DNA of 64,000 bases from Flavobacterium geliluteum (GCF_017948595.1 NZ_JAGFBV010000012.1:1-64000), one strand, 5' to 3'. Shown: positions 24,588 to 34,043, counted from the stretch's first letter. Numbers and translations are program-made. The notes: a model not told the origin generated them from the letters alone.

Positions 24588-25841
24588 TTAATGCACATTT
24601 TTTAAAATTTCTTTCTGTAATATTTCAAAACTCTTAAACGTTGCTCTATCTATCACTTTTTCACGTGGTTGACCAAAATTAAATTCTTCTACAATTATAT
24701 CATTTGGGGTTGCAATTGCAAGAAAAACCGTTCCGATTTCGGCATCTGAGTCTCCTTTTGTAGGTCCTGCATTACCTGTTGTGGCAATTGCATAGTCGGT
24801 TTTAAGTATCTGTTTCACATTCAAAGCCATAGCCTTTGCAACCTCAGCACTTACCACCGAATATTTGTCAATCAAATCTTGCGAGATACCGAGAACATTC
24901 ACTTTTATCTCTGTTGCATACGAAACCACCGTACCTTTGTAATATTTTGATGCTCCAGGAACAGCTGATAAAACAGAACCAATTTTTCCGCCTGTAAGGC
25001 TTTCTGCAGTCGAAATAGTTCTATTTTGTTTGGCCAACATTCTTCCTACAATGACTTCGATCGTTTCGTTTTCTTCGTAACCTACTATAATATCGTTAAT
25101 TATAGCATCTAGTGATTGTATATTGGTTTCAAGAGCTGTTTCTAACATTTCTTTGTCTGTTCCTCGGGCAGACAGACGCAGACGTACCCTTCCCGGGCTT
25201 GGCAGATATGCCAGTTTGATAAAATCGGGCAAATTATTTTCCCAATCTTCTATACGTTCTGCCACCATACTCTCGCCTTGACCATACGTTAGAATAGTTT
25301 TATGAATGATATAAGGGCGTTTGTATTCGCGAACAATTTTTGGAATTATTTCGTTTTCGACTAGATATTTCATTTCGTACGGAACCCCCGGAAGAGACAC
25401 AAAAACGGTGTTTTCTTTCTTCATCCACATTCCGGGCGCGGTACCTACCTGATTGTGCAATACAGTACAAGTTGAAGGAACAAGAGCCTGATCTTTATTT
25501 AATTGTGAAATAGGACGTTTGTAAAAACCTTCTATCAATTGAGTGACATGAGCTAAGACCTCCGGATTGACTACTAATTTGTCATCAAAGTATTCGCAAA
25601 ATGTTTTTTTGGTCACATCGTCTTTTGTTGGCCCTAATCCTCCGGTTACGATAACAACATCTACTTTGTTTTGCAATTGCGCAAAAGTATCCAGAATATG
25701 TTTTTTATCATCGCTTATCGAAATCATTTCTATGACTTCTACGCCTATTTTGTCGAGTGATTTGGCAATAAAGCCAGAATTTGTATCAATAATTTGGCCT
25801 ATTAAAATTTCGTCTCCGATAGTAATGATCGTTGCTTTCAT
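24588..25841 (-). CDS. cinA: CinA-family protein (NMN amidohydrolase-like)
   Basis: 417 residues. The N-terminal MoCF/COG1058 domain (about 1-170; [34 protein letters not shown]) is followed by the C-terminal CinA domain (about 250-415; [35 protein letters not shown]). The C-terminal domain is known in other bacteria to deamidate nicotinamide mononucleotide in NAD recycling. It lies upstream of the rpmB operon on the same strand. An intergenic repeat lies between it and the Hpt gene. Confidence 0.93.
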   Translation of the reverse strand: MKATIITIGDEILIGQIIDTNSGFIAKSLDKIGVEVIEMISISDDKKHILDTFAQLQNKVDVVIVTGGLGPTKDDVTKKTFCEYFDDKLVVNPEVLAHVTQLIEGFYKRPISQLNKDQALVPSTCTVLHNQVGTAPGMWMKKENTVFVSLPGVPYEMKYLVENEIIPKIVREYKRPYIIHKTILTYGQGESMVAERIEDWENNLPDFIKLAYLPSPGRVRLRLSARGTDKEMLETALETNIQSLDAIINDIIVGYEENETIEVIVGRMLAKQNRTISTAESLTGGKIGSVLSAVPGASKYYKGTVVSYATEIKVNVLGISQDLIDKYSVVSAEVAKAMALNVKQILKTDYAIATTGNAGPTKGDSDAEIGTVFLAIATPNDIIVEEFNFGQPREKVIDRATFKSFEILQKEILKNVH

Positions 25842-25912
25842 GTGCGTGCTATTTTTTTCTGACCCGATTATAAGCCATTATTTAAGATGAATGTGATCGT
25901 GACAAATTGCGT

Positions 25913-26003
25913 GAGGGGTTGAAGCGGCATCCTTTTGTGACGGAAAAAACGTCTGGACAACCAAAAAATGCTGTGGAACAAAAGATACAGCAAAAAACCC
26001 GAC
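25913..26003 (+). repeat. CTTTTG-core intergenic hairpin element, copy 4 (branched)
   Basis: Core CTTTTGT (25932-25938) with ACAAAAG (25978-25984). The arm between them holds two further hairpins (GACG/CGTC and CCA/TGG). Outer stem GGGTT (25916-25920) pairs with AACCC (25996-26000). The flank AGCGGCATC is identical to the sense strand of copy 2. Confidence 0.65.
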
Positions 26004-26043
26004 CCTATTTTTGACCTGATTTTTATCGGGCAAAAATAGGGTC
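25992..26043 (-). terminator. Long hairpin terminator downstream of the Hpt gene
   Basis: GACCCTATTTTTG (26001-26013) pairs perfectly with CAAAAATAGGGTC (26031-26043). The stem continues as CCTGAT/ATCGGG around TTTT, giving 19 pairs with one bulge. On the minus strand it is followed by GGGTTTTTTG, so it should terminate the Hpt transcript. Confidence 0.75.
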
Positions 26044-26054
26044 ACGCCCAAATG

Positions 26055-26399
26055 CTAAAGATCAAAGTCTTTTTTGATTTCTTTGATCGCTTCTTTTACT
26101 TGTATTTTGATACTTTTGAAAGTCTCGATGATCTCTTTTTTCTTGCCCTCTGCTTTTGTCCAGGCTTCTACTTGCAGAATCTCTTCAAAAGCAACATTTA
26201 GACCCATTAAATCCAGAGTAGGTTTTACCTTGTGTGCATAAGCATAAGCATGTTTATGGTCTTTTTTCTTTATTCCTTCTCTGATTTCTTTTAGGTCTTC
26301 AGGAACTTCGGTAACAAATAATGTCAGGATATCTTTTACAAAATCCGGATCATTATCTGAGAGTGCGTATACTTTTGAAAGATTGTATTTTAAAGCCAT
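26055..26399 (-). CDS. Stand-alone Hpt (histidine phosphotransfer) domain protein
   Basis: 114 residues, all helical, with the phospho-accepting histidine at His56 in AYAHKVKPTLDLMGL, the Hpt signature. It would pass phosphate between a hybrid kinase and a response regulator, but no such genes are adjacent and the nearest kinase (11.6 kb) is a classical one that does not need it. Its ATG shares one base with the stop of the upstream FAH gene (TAATG), so the two are co-translated. Confidence 0.82.
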   Translation of the reverse strand: MALKYNLSKVYALSDNDPDFVKDILTLFVTEVPEDLKEIREGIKKKDHKHAYAYAHKVKPTLDLMGLNVAFEEILQVEAWTKAEGKKKEIIETFKSIKIQVKEAIKEIKKDFDL

Positions 26400-27010
26400 T
26401 ATTTTACTTGTATTCTAAATAATTTTTTATCTTCTAAAAAGCCTTCTAAAACATCGTTTGGTTTTACAGCGGCAACACCTTCGGGGGTTCCTGTAAAAAT
26501 AATATCGCCAATTTTGAGTGTAAAATACTGCGATACATACGAAATAAGCTCATCTATTTTCCACAACATTAGGCTTGAATTTCCTTTTTGAACTATTTCA
26601 GAATTATTCGTTAATCCAAATGTAAGATTTTCCATCGAAGCAAAATCAGTTTTGGGTAAAAAATCACCAATAACCGCAGAACCATCAAATGCTTTTGCTT
26701 TTTCCCAAGGCAATCCTTTTTCTTTTAGTCTGGCTTGCAAATCTCTGGCTGTAAAATCGATTCCTACGCTTATTTCGTCATAATATTTATGTGCAAACTT
26801 AGGTTCGATGTACTTTCCAACCTTACTAATTTTAACAATAATCTCGATTTCATGATGTACATCCTGCGAAAATTCGGGAATTACAAACGGATGTTGTTTT
26901 AGTAATACAGCAGAATCCGGTTTCATAAAAACCACCGGTTCAGCTGGTCGCTCATTTTTTAATTCTTCAATATGATTGGTATAATTTCTACCGATACAGA
27001 TGATTTTCAT
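26399..27010 (-). CDS. Fumarylacetoacetate hydrolase-family protein
   Basis: 203 residues of the FAH fold: MKIICIGRNYTNHIEEL start, metal-binding EIEIIVKIS after VHH, the VGIDFTARDLQ motif and IIFTGTPEGVAAV. Members act as acylpyruvases, oxaloacetate decarboxylases or 2-keto-pentenoate hydratases; the short single-domain form here is closest to acylpyruvase/oxaloacetate tautomerase-like proteins. The substrate is unproven. One-base overlap with the Hpt gene. Confidence 0.85.
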   Translation of the reverse strand: MKIICIGRNYTNHIEELKNERPAEPVVFMKPDSAVLLKQHPFVIPEFSQDVHHEIEIIVKISKVGKYIEPKFAHKYYDEISVGIDFTARDLQARLKEKGLPWEKAKAFDGSAVIGDFLPKTDFASMENLTFGLTNNSEIVQKGNSSLMLWKIDELISYVSQYFTLKIGDIIFTGTPEGVAAVKPNDVLEGFLEDKKLFRIQVK

Positions 27011-27018
27011 TCTTTTTA

Positions 27019-27098
27019 TGAGTTACTAAGTTACTAAGCAACTAAGCTTCTAAGAAACTAAAACTTAGCATCTCAGAAGCTTAGTCACTCAGCACCTT
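27019..27098. repeat. Octamer array CTYAGNNN, self-complementary
   Basis: Five consecutive 8-base units of form NNNCTAAG (27022-27061, the last ending in A) are followed by four of the reverse form CTYAGNNN (27063-27094). The register is kept exactly. The two halves can fold on each other. It fills the gap between the FAH gene start and the exonuclease stop. Confidence 0.8.
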
Positions 27099-27867
27099 AT
27101 TTCGTATTTAATTTTCTTAATTTAATTGCCGTCAGGACTTTTTTGGTATACAAAGGAAAATCAGCATTTTGAATCCAGCTAAAATATCCTGGTTCGGTTT
27201 GCAGCACTTTGTCTACTTTTGCGCCTTTGTGTTTCCCAAAAGTAAAAATTTCTTCGTTATCATTATCAAAAGCGATCATTCCTGCAAAATCGGCGATCTT
27301 TTTTCGGGTTGTAAATTCTGACAAGGATTTCATATCATTTTCCAATTCAGGATAACGATCTAATTGTGCTTTTAAAATCTCGTAAGTCGCCATTGTATCA
27401 GCTTCTGCCGAATGCGCATTTTCGAGGCTTTTTCCGCAGTAAAATTTTAATGCAGCACTCAGCGTGCGCTCTTCCATTTTATGAAAGATCGTCTGCACGT
27501 CGACAGAGACTTTATTTTTCATATCAAAATCAACTCCGGCACGCAGTAATTCTTCTGCCAACAACGGAATATCAAAACGATCCGAATTGAATCCGCCCAA
27601 ATCGCTGTCTTTAATCATATTATAGACTTGCGGAGCCAACTCATTAAAAGTAGGTTCATTGGCTACTTTTTCATCTGTAATACCGTGCACAGCCGTTGTT
27701 TGCGGCGGAATTGGAATAGTCGGATTCACCAACCATGTTTTACTTTCTTTATTTCCGTTTGGAAAAACTTTCAATATCGAAATTTCTACTATCCTATCTT
27801 TTCCAATATCAATTCCGGTTGTTTCAAGATCAAAAAAGCAAATTGGTTTGTTGAGTTTCAGTTCCAT
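27097..27867 (-). CDS. DnaQ-like 3'-5' exonuclease
   Basis: 256 residues. A DEDDh exonuclease domain occupies about 1-175, with motifs ICFFDLETTGID (Asp, Glu), GGFNSDRFDIPLL (Asp) and HSAEADTMATYEIL (His, Asp). A C-terminal piece has FTFGKHKGAKVDKVLQTEPGYFSWI, the small DUF3820-type module often fused to such exonucleases. It may act in DNA repair or proofreading; it is not the epsilon subunit gene by context. The upstream 200 bases hold no gene. Confidence 0.88.
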   Translation of the reverse strand: MELKLNKPICFFDLETTGIDIGKDRIVEISILKVFPNGNKESKTWLVNPTIPIPPQTTAVHGITDEKVANEPTFNELAPQVYNMIKDSDLGGFNSDRFDIPLLAEELLRAGVDFDMKNKVSVDVQTIFHKMEERTLSAALKFYCGKSLENAHSAEADTMATYEILKAQLDRYPELENDMKSLSEFTTRKKIADFAGMIAFDNDNEEIFTFGKHKGAKVDKVLQTEPGYFSWIQNADFPLYTKKVLTAIKLRKLNTK

Positions 27868-28024
27868 TTTTTATTTTATAAGATTACAAATGTAATTTTT
27901 AAAGCCGAATTTTTCCTATTTTATTCACTTTTTTTGGTCATAAAATCATTTGATTTTACTTCAAAACTCACAAAAAAGAATCTTCAAATCTAATTTTTTC
28001 AGAATTGTTTTACTTTTTAAACAA

Positions 28025-28061
28025 ATAAAAAAACCCAATAAACTCTACTGAATTTATTGGG
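28025..28061 (-). terminator. Terminator of the E2 gene
   Basis: CCCAATAAA (28034-28042) pairs with TTTATTGGG (28053-28061), with a T run on the minus strand. Confidence 0.8.
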
Positions 28062-28085
28062 CGATATTTTTAAGTATAAAACTTT

Positions 28086-29435
28086 TTAGAAATCTCTGTC
28101 TACATCAAAAGCTTCCAGATATTCTGCTACTCTTTTTACAAAACTTCCTCCTAAAGCACCATCTACCACTCTGTGATCATAAGAGTGCGACAGGAACATT
28201 TTCTGGCGAATTCCGATAAAGTCACCTTCCGGAGTTTCGATAACCGCAGGCACTTTACGAATAGCACCCAAAGCTAGGATTCCCACCTGAGGCTGATTGA
28301 TAATTGGGGTACCAAACACACTGCCAAATGTCCCTACGTTTGTTACGGTGTAAGTTCCGCCTTGTGTATCGTCTGGTTTAAGTTTTCCTGCTTTTGCACG
28401 ATTACCTAAATCATTTACCGCTTTTGCCATTCCAACCAAATTTAACTGATCCGCATTTTTAATAACAGGCACAATTAAATTTCCGTTGGGTAAAGCAGCC
28501 GCCATACCTAAGTTAATATTTTTCTTTTTGATGATATATTCGCCATCAACAGAGATATTCATTCCTGGAAAATCTTTTAATGCTTTTGCAACAGCTTCCA
28601 TCATAATAGGCGTAAAAGTAAGCTTCTCGCCTTCTCTTTTTTCAAAAGCAGTTTTTACTTTATCTCTCCATTTTACGATATTCGTTACATCAACCTCTAT
28701 AAAAGATTGCACGTGAGCCGATGTTTGTACCGAAGCGATCATGTAACCTGAGATTAATTTACGCATTCTGTCCATTTCGATAATCTCGTCACCTCCGTTT
28801 ACAGAAACCGGAACCGCTTGTTGACTTTTTTGAACCACTGGCGCTAGCGCTTTAGGAGCTGCCTCCTCAATTTTTGGCGCCACTACCTCAACTTTTGCAG
28901 CCGTTTCTACTTTTGGTGCGATATTACCAGCCTTGCGATCCTCAACATATTTAAGAATATCCTCTTTTGTCACACGTCCGTCTTTTCCTGAACCTGCAAT
29001 ATTTTCTAATTCGGAAACAGAAACGGCTTCTTCTTTTGCAATATTTTTTACTAATGGAGAATAAAATTTATCAGAACCTGAAAAATCTTGTGGAGCAGCA
29101 ATCACTTCTTTTGCCACTTCGATGTTTTTTTCAATCTCAACAATCGCAGCAGGAACTACAGTCTCTGTAACCACTTTCGTAGTAGGAGCATCACCATCTG
29201 TTTCGATAATTGCGATGGTTTGACCAACCTGAACCAAGTCATCTTTACCAAATAATTGCTCAACCAAAATACCCGATACTTCGCTTGGCACCTCGCTATC
29301 AACCTTATCAGTTGCAATTTCAAGTACCGCTTCATCAGCTTCAATTTTGTCTCCTACTTCTTTCAACCAATTTGTAATAGTTGCTTCAGCGACACTTTCT
29401 CCCATTTTAGGAAGTTTTAATTCAAATCTTGCCAT
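28086..29435 (-). CDS. 2-oxoacid dehydrogenase E2 (dihydrolipoamide acyltransferase)
   Basis: 449 residues. An N-terminal lipoyl domain carries the lipoylated lysine in EIATDKVDSEVPS. An Ala/Pro/Glu/Val-rich linker follows, then an E3/E1-binding domain (SPLVKNIAKEEAVSVSELENIAGSGKDGRVTKEDILKYV, about 127-165), a second linker, and the catalytic domain ending in SHSYDHRVVDGALGGSFVKRV with the active-site His. It may serve branched-chain, pyruvate or 2-oxoglutarate dehydrogenase; no E1 or E3 gene is next to it, so the complex is undetermined. Confidence 0.92.
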   Translation of the reverse strand: MARFELKLPKMGESVAEATITNWLKEVGDKIEADEAVLEIATDKVDSEVPSEVSGILVEQLFGKDDLVQVGQTIAIIETDGDAPTTKVVTETVVPAAIVEIEKNIEVAKEVIAAPQDFSGSDKFYSPLVKNIAKEEAVSVSELENIAGSGKDGRVTKEDILKYVEDRKAGNIAPKVETAAKVEVVAPKIEEAAPKALAPVVQKSQQAVPVSVNGGDEIIEMDRMRKLISGYMIASVQTSAHVQSFIEVDVTNIVKWRDKVKTAFEKREGEKLTFTPIMMEAVAKALKDFPGMNISVDGEYIIKKKNINLGMAAALPNGNLIVPVIKNADQLNLVGMAKAVNDLGNRAKAGKLKPDDTQGGTYTVTNVGTFGSVFGTPIINQPQVGILALGAIRKVPAVIETPEGDFIGIRQKMFLSHSYDHRVVDGALGGSFVKRVAEYLEAFDVDRDF

Positions 29436-29519
29436 ATTATTAACCTAAAAGGTGATTTTGATTTTCAGATTGCGAAATTACTGAATATTTTAAATATAAA
29501 TTACATTTAATATAATTTT

Positions 29520-30683
29520 TTACTTGATTTTTATAATTTGCCCCCTGTCATTTCTTGAATCACTTCCAATAACAAAATTGGCGTTTTTGGGGAAAATTTT
29601 AAAAGTAATGCTCTTATCTTTAAGAGTTTCTATGATTTTGATACATTTTTTGAATGAAACATATTGATTATCTAAAATAATCTCTACCCTTTTACCTCTA
29701 AAAATCAGTGACGAATTTACCATTTTTTCTTTTTTGAAATCGATAATAGCTACTTTATTTTTAAAAACAAAGGACAATTTTTCAGTCAATTTTAGATCCG
29801 AAGAGTACAAAACATAACTTTCGGGCACTGGTTTTGACTTTTGTTTTCCCTGAAACCATTTTGCCACAGAAAAAAACACAATTCCAATTTGAATAAAAAA
29901 AGTAAAAAACCATGATTGCTTAAAATGCTTTTTATAAAAAAAACGCATAGCCTGCTGAAAATGGCTCACGTATTTTTCGTCTTTTACAGTGCTTTCACCT
30001 TTGTAATGAATGACTGTGGTTTCATGAAAATAGTAATTGTTTTTTTGATTTTGCAACACCCTGTAAGACAAATCTATATCATCTGCATACATAAAACATT
30101 CTTCATCAAAACCCTTCAAATCAAGATACAAATTACGTTTCATTAACATAAAAGCACCCACTAAAATTGCTGCTTTTCCGGTTTCGTTTTTACCTAAATG
30201 CTGTGCATAATACTGGTTGAAAAGTCTATGGTTCGGAATTATTTTATACAACCCGAAAATCTTCGTAAAAGCCACCCACGGAGTTGGAACCCCACGCTTG
30301 CTTTCTGGTAGAAAAGCGCCCGTACCATCGACTAATTTGCAACCCACAATTCCTAAATCGATCTGCCTTTCGGCGAAAGCCAGAATTTTAGTAAAAGTAT
30401 CTTCGGCTACAACCGTATCCGGATTTAAGATGCAAATGTATTCTCCTTTTGCATGCTCTACTCCTATATTATTGCCTTTTGGGAAGCCAAAATTTTCTTT
30501 GTTTTGAATAAGTTTCACTTTCGGAAATCGCTCCTGCATCATCAAAACACTATCATCATCCGAATTATTATCAACTACAATGATTTCCGCATCAAGCGAA
30601 ATAAGCGCTTCCTGAACACTCAAAACACAGAGTTCCAAAAAATAACGCACATTATAATTAAGGATAACAACAGATAATTGCAT
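29520..30683 (-). CDS. Family 2 glycosyltransferase
   Basis: 387 residues with a GT-A catalytic domain: LSVVILNYNVRYFLELCVLSV start, IIVVDNNSDDDSV for nucleotide binding, YICILNPDTVVAEDTF as the metal motif region and GAFMLMKRNLYLDLKGFDEECFMYADDIDLSYRV as the acceptor region. The layout is rhamnosyltransferase-like. A hydrophobic segment follows near 255-275, then a C-terminal domain of unknown function. It lies 84 bases downstream of the E2 gene in genome order; it has no polysaccharide neighbours. Confidence 0.88.
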   Translation of the reverse strand: MQLSVVILNYNVRYFLELCVLSVQEALISLDAEIIVVDNNSDDDSVLMMQERFPKVKLIQNKENFGFPKGNNIGVEHAKGEYICILNPDTVVAEDTFTKILAFAERQIDLGIVGCKLVDGTGAFLPESKRGVPTPWVAFTKIFGLYKIIPNHRLFNQYYAQHLGKNETGKAAILVGAFMLMKRNLYLDLKGFDEECFMYADDIDLSYRVLQNQKNNYYFHETTVIHYKGESTVKDEKYVSHFQQAMRFFYKKHFKQSWFFTFFIQIGIVFFSVAKWFQGKQKSKPVPESYVLYSSDLKLTEKLSFVFKNKVAIIDFKKEKMVNSSLIFRGKRVEIILDNQYVSFKKCIKIIETLKDKSITFKIFPKNANFVIGSDSRNDRGQIIKIK

Positions 30684-30886
30684 AAAAAATTTAACTGATT
30701 TTTTTTTGTGAAGTTAGAAATTTTCGACCAAATCCAATCTCAAAGTACAATCGTTTTTGGCAAAACTTCTCCCCTTTCTATATTCTTATCACAACCTACA
30801 AAATGATTCTTGCAGATTTAAAGTTTTAATCTAAAACAAAAACCAATATGAAGTAAAATACTGAAGGAATGTGTTATTTTTGAAAT

Positions 30887-31861
30887 ATGAAAAATCTGAA
30901 AAACACTCTTTTTCTACTGCTTTTTTGCATGAGTGCTGCTTACGCTCAAATTTCGGGCTGTACCGATCCGCTTTCTAAAAATCACAATTCAAATGCGACC
31001 GTAAATAACGGAAGTTGTGAATATAAAAATTTTAAAATAAAACCAAAATATTCTATAAAATTGAGTGATTCGATAAAAGAAACTTCTGGATTAATTGCTT
31101 TTGATAATTTGCTTTGGACACATAATGACGATCATGACACGACAATCTACGGCATGGATAGCAAAGGAAAAATTCGTAAAAAAATTATTTTAGAAAAAGT
31201 AAAAAATAACGACTGGGAGGAAATTTCGCAAGACAGCAGCTATTTGTACATAGGCGATTTTGGCAATAATGCAGCTGGAAACAGAAGAGATTTACATATT
31301 TTAAAAATTGAGAAAAAATCATTTTTGGATAGAAAGCCGATCATCGATACTATTTCGTTTACGTATTCTGATCAAACCGATTTTTCGAAACAAAAAGGAA
31401 ATAATACCAATTTTGATTGTGAGGCTTTTGTCGCGACAAAAGACAGTCTTTATTTGTTTACCAAACAATGGACCGCTTCTAAAACCAGTATTTACAGCCT
31501 ACCCAAACAATCTGGAAATCATACTGCGCAACTAAAAAATACGCTTGACACACAAGGTTTAATCACTGGCGCTACTTATTTTGCCGCTAAAAAACGAATT
31601 GTACTTTGTGGTTATTCAAAAACTGGAAAACTATTTTTATACCTATTATATGATTTTAAAAACAATGATTTTTTGTCTGGAAACAAAAGAAGAATTGACC
31701 TTAAACTTCCATTTCATCAAATAGAAGGTATCGCAACCGAAGATGGATTGTATTATTATCTGACTAATGAAGCGCTGATGCGAAAACCAATTTTGAACAT
31801 ACAGCAACAAATTCATCGTATAGATTTAAGTTCTATACTAAGCTCGTACCTTAATCAATAA
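30887..31861 (+). CDS. Secreted protein with GCTDP motif and predicted beta-propeller
   Basis: 324 residues. A signal peptide ends at AYAQ. Then comes the disulfide-like GCTDPLSKNHNSNATVNNGSCEY motif (split by two cysteines), common in secreted Bacteroidota proteins. The rest is strand-rich with repeated aromatic/Asp turns (GLIAFDNLLWTHNDDHD, DDWEEI-like segments, YIGDFGNN), suggesting a propeller. No catalytic motif is recognised. It stands alone. A TATTTTTG box ends only 4 bases before the ATG, which would give an almost leaderless transcript if used. Confidence 0.65.
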   Translation: MKNLKNTLFLLLFCMSAAYAQISGCTDPLSKNHNSNATVNNGSCEYKNFKIKPKYSIKLSDSIKETSGLIAFDNLLWTHNDDHDTTIYGMDSKGKIRKKIILEKVKNNDWEEISQDSSYLYIGDFGNNAAGNRRDLHILKIEKKSFLDRKPIIDTISFTYSDQTDFSKQKGNNTNFDCEAFVATKDSLYLFTKQWTASKTSIYSLPKQSGNHTAQLKNTLDTQGLITGATYFAAKKRIVLCGYSKTGKLFLYLLYDFKNNDFLSGNKRRIDLKLPFHQIEGIATEDGLYYYLTNEALMRKPILNIQQQIHRIDLSSILSSYLNQ

Positions 31862-31927
31862 TTCACAAATAGCAGTATAATACCGTTTACTCTACAAAAA
31901 AGTTATGTTTTGTAAAACATTTACATC

Positions 31928-33562
31928 TTATAATTTAACAAATTTCAGAGATAATGATGGGTTGTTTTTTAAACGAATAAAATATATTCCGCTAGTAAAT
32001 TTAGAAACATCTATTTTATCATTATTTGATATTGTTGCTATTTTAACTAGTTGTCCAACTGAATCATATATTTGAATTTCTTCTTTTTCAGAACTATTTA
32101 ATTGAATTTTAATAAAATCAGATGCAGGGTTTGGATAGATTGATAAATTATTTTTAAAGGAAAAATCCTGCATTCCGAGTGTATTTAAGTTAACTGTCTG
32201 CAATAAATTATTGTATCCTGTTGCTGATTCCCAAGTGCCATTATTTGCAAATTGAATACTATAATCTGAATTTGAAGATAAGAGAGATTCTTTATCGGGC
32301 ATCCAAAGATACAATTGAAATACTCCAGTTATTCCCGGATTAAAATTTTGTGTAATTGAAATTGAATTTTCCCATGTTCTAATATCAGTATTTAATAAAC
32401 GAGTTGTTACTGAATTTGTTGCTGTATTTTTCATTATCAAATAAACATCTCTTTGCTTAAAAGGTCTTGCGTTACCAACATTTGTAATATTCAATGTCAA
32501 ATTAAAGTTTGAACCATTTGATTGTACCGTTGAAGAATTCAAAACAAATCTATAACCCAAGTTTTTAAGTATTTTATCATATTGACTTGCATTAATTTGA
32601 TTCCAAAAATCAGGATGATAATCCCTGTTCAAAGTTGTCCAATTAGTCAAACCCATTTCATATATAGCATTATCGCCTTTAGTTCTATAACCATTATCGC
32701 AAGTGTTTAATCCGTTAGTTTCTCCGGTCATTGGCAGATAATTCGTCTCATTAGATAAATAATTATAGTCTGGCGTACCAACCGGATTAGTACATTCATC
32801 AGCACTGAATGTTCCCATGTCACCATAATTATTTAAAAAAGCATCATTATAAAATCCTATTCTTGCATTTGCATTTTGTTGATAAGCTGTAGCAGGGGTT
32901 AACTGAGTTGTTCCGTACATGGTCTGTTTTATGCCAACATATCTAACTTGAATTGGTATTTCAATTGGAGTCATGGCTAACATTGCGTCTATTATCTCTT
33001 TTCTATTGCCCCATTGGATAGCCGATATGGCGCCATCTGTTCCAAATTCGTTTGAGTTTGTATAATACCATTCACCCCAAGTGCCAATAAATCCTGCCTG
33101 AAGCGAAAAAATAACATCTTTATTATTGGTTAATAAAGAAGAAAGCTGAGAAATATGCGTTAATATTTGTGCTTTTGTGGGCTGCTGAGCAACTGTTCCT
33201 TCTGAATTAGAGTAAGCAAATCTGACAATAACTTTAAAACCTGCTGATCTTATATTATTAAAATCAGTTTGCATATTATTCAAAAAAGTCGAATTGATGT
33301 TTGAATTCATAAAAGCATCCAACAAATAATAGCGGTATACAACAGTTACTTTGTCAGTGCTGTTTTTCCAACTATTTAAAGTTGCAACTGGGAGATTATT
33401 TGCGCCAACTGTTGTTGCATAGTTAGTTCCACTTATAGAATATTTTTGTAAACCTCTTTCTGGATTGGCAATTACACTTGTAGAAGCTGTATAATTAACG
33501 GTTTGCCCCATTACAGCTACTTGGCTGATTATTAAAAAAAGAAATAAAAAAGTTTTTTTCAT
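31928..33562 (-). CDS. Secreted DUF4874/DUF4832 protein with T9SS sorting domain
   Basis: 544 residues. A signal peptide ends at VMGQ. Residues about 25-190 match DUF4874 (NPERGLQKYS, VVYRYYLLDAFMNSNI, SLQAGFIGTWGEWYYTNSNEFG). Residues about 195-440 match DUF4832 (ADECTNPVGTPDY, KNLGYRFVLNSSTV). The last 75 residues are a type A T9SS C-terminal domain (LSIYPNPASDFIKIQL...GIYFIRLKN). The first part resembles a TIM-barrel glycoside hydrolase fold, which is inference. The protein should be exported to the cell surface or medium. Confidence 0.8.
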   Translation of the reverse strand: MKKTFLFLFLIISQVAVMGQTVNYTASTSVIANPERGLQKYSISGTNYATTVGANNLPVATLNSWKNSTDKVTVVYRYYLLDAFMNSNINSTFLNNMQTDFNNIRSAGFKVIVRFAYSNSEGTVAQQPTKAQILTHISQLSSLLTNNKDVIFSLQAGFIGTWGEWYYTNSNEFGTDGAISAIQWGNRKEIIDAMLAMTPIEIPIQVRYVGIKQTMYGTTQLTPATAYQQNANARIGFYNDAFLNNYGDMGTFSADECTNPVGTPDYNYLSNETNYLPMTGETNGLNTCDNGYRTKGDNAIYEMGLTNWTTLNRDYHPDFWNQINASQYDKILKNLGYRFVLNSSTVQSNGSNFNLTLNITNVGNARPFKQRDVYLIMKNTATNSVTTRLLNTDIRTWENSISITQNFNPGITGVFQLYLWMPDKESLLSSNSDYSIQFANNGTWESATGYNNLLQTVNLNTLGMQDFSFKNNLSIYPNPASDFIKIQLNSSEKEEIQIYDSVGQLVKIATISNNDKIDVSKFTSGIYFIRLKNNPSLSLKFVKL

Positions 33563-33936
33563 TATTCTTGTTTTGAAATTTTGTTAAATTTTAAGCTTGC
33601 TGTAGTTGTTATGCAAATGGTCAAATATAATAAAAGTAAATATTAAAAACAGTATCTTTTTATAAGCTTAATCATATAATAAAGAAAGAGTTCAGACCAA
33701 AACACGTTATCAGTTTCATTACAAAGCTTTATTTCAGAAGCTATTTTCTTAGAATAGTAGATTAAAGCATCGATTTTTGATTTCTTTATAAAATCGACCT
33801 CGAAATATTACGAATAATAAGTACAAGAGAGTATTTACTAATTGTGTTTTTCAAAATCTATTTGATCTTAAAAGTCACCTTATCTTTTACAATTGAACGT
33901 TACTGTAAAGCTATTTTTTTCTTTGATTCAAAAAGG
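33563..33936. other. AT-rich intergenic region without recognised genes
   Basis: About 370 bases between divergent genes. I see no ORF, tRNA or strong hairpin; the right end carries the ABC-F promoter region. Confidence 0.35.
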
Positions 33937-33944
33937 TATCTTTG
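33937..33944 (+). promoter_or_regulatory. -7 element of the ABC-F gene
   Basis: TATCTTTG followed by CACG, full TAnnTTTG match, giving an untranslated leader of about 95 bases. The leader has no ATG and no strong hairpin, so attenuation is not supported. Confidence 0.5.
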
Positions 33945-34043
33945 CACGGTCTAAATTAAACTCCTATTTAAAATTAGAGACCTAATTGCAGACCTCTTAG
34001 TTTTAAATAAACAAAAAAGCCCTATTTTAGGCACTATTACAAC

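Noticed and set aside
27019..27098. CRISPR array
   Set aside because: The 8-base units are far too short and have 3-base variable parts; no cas genes in the window.
30875..30882. TATTTTTG as promoter giving a leaderless transcript at 30887
   Set aside because: The box ends 4 bases before the ATG and no -33 is present; in such AT-rich DNA it may be chance.
33945..34043. Antibiotic-type attenuator in the ABC-F leader
   Set aside because: No leader ORF (no ATG) and no strong competing hairpins were found.
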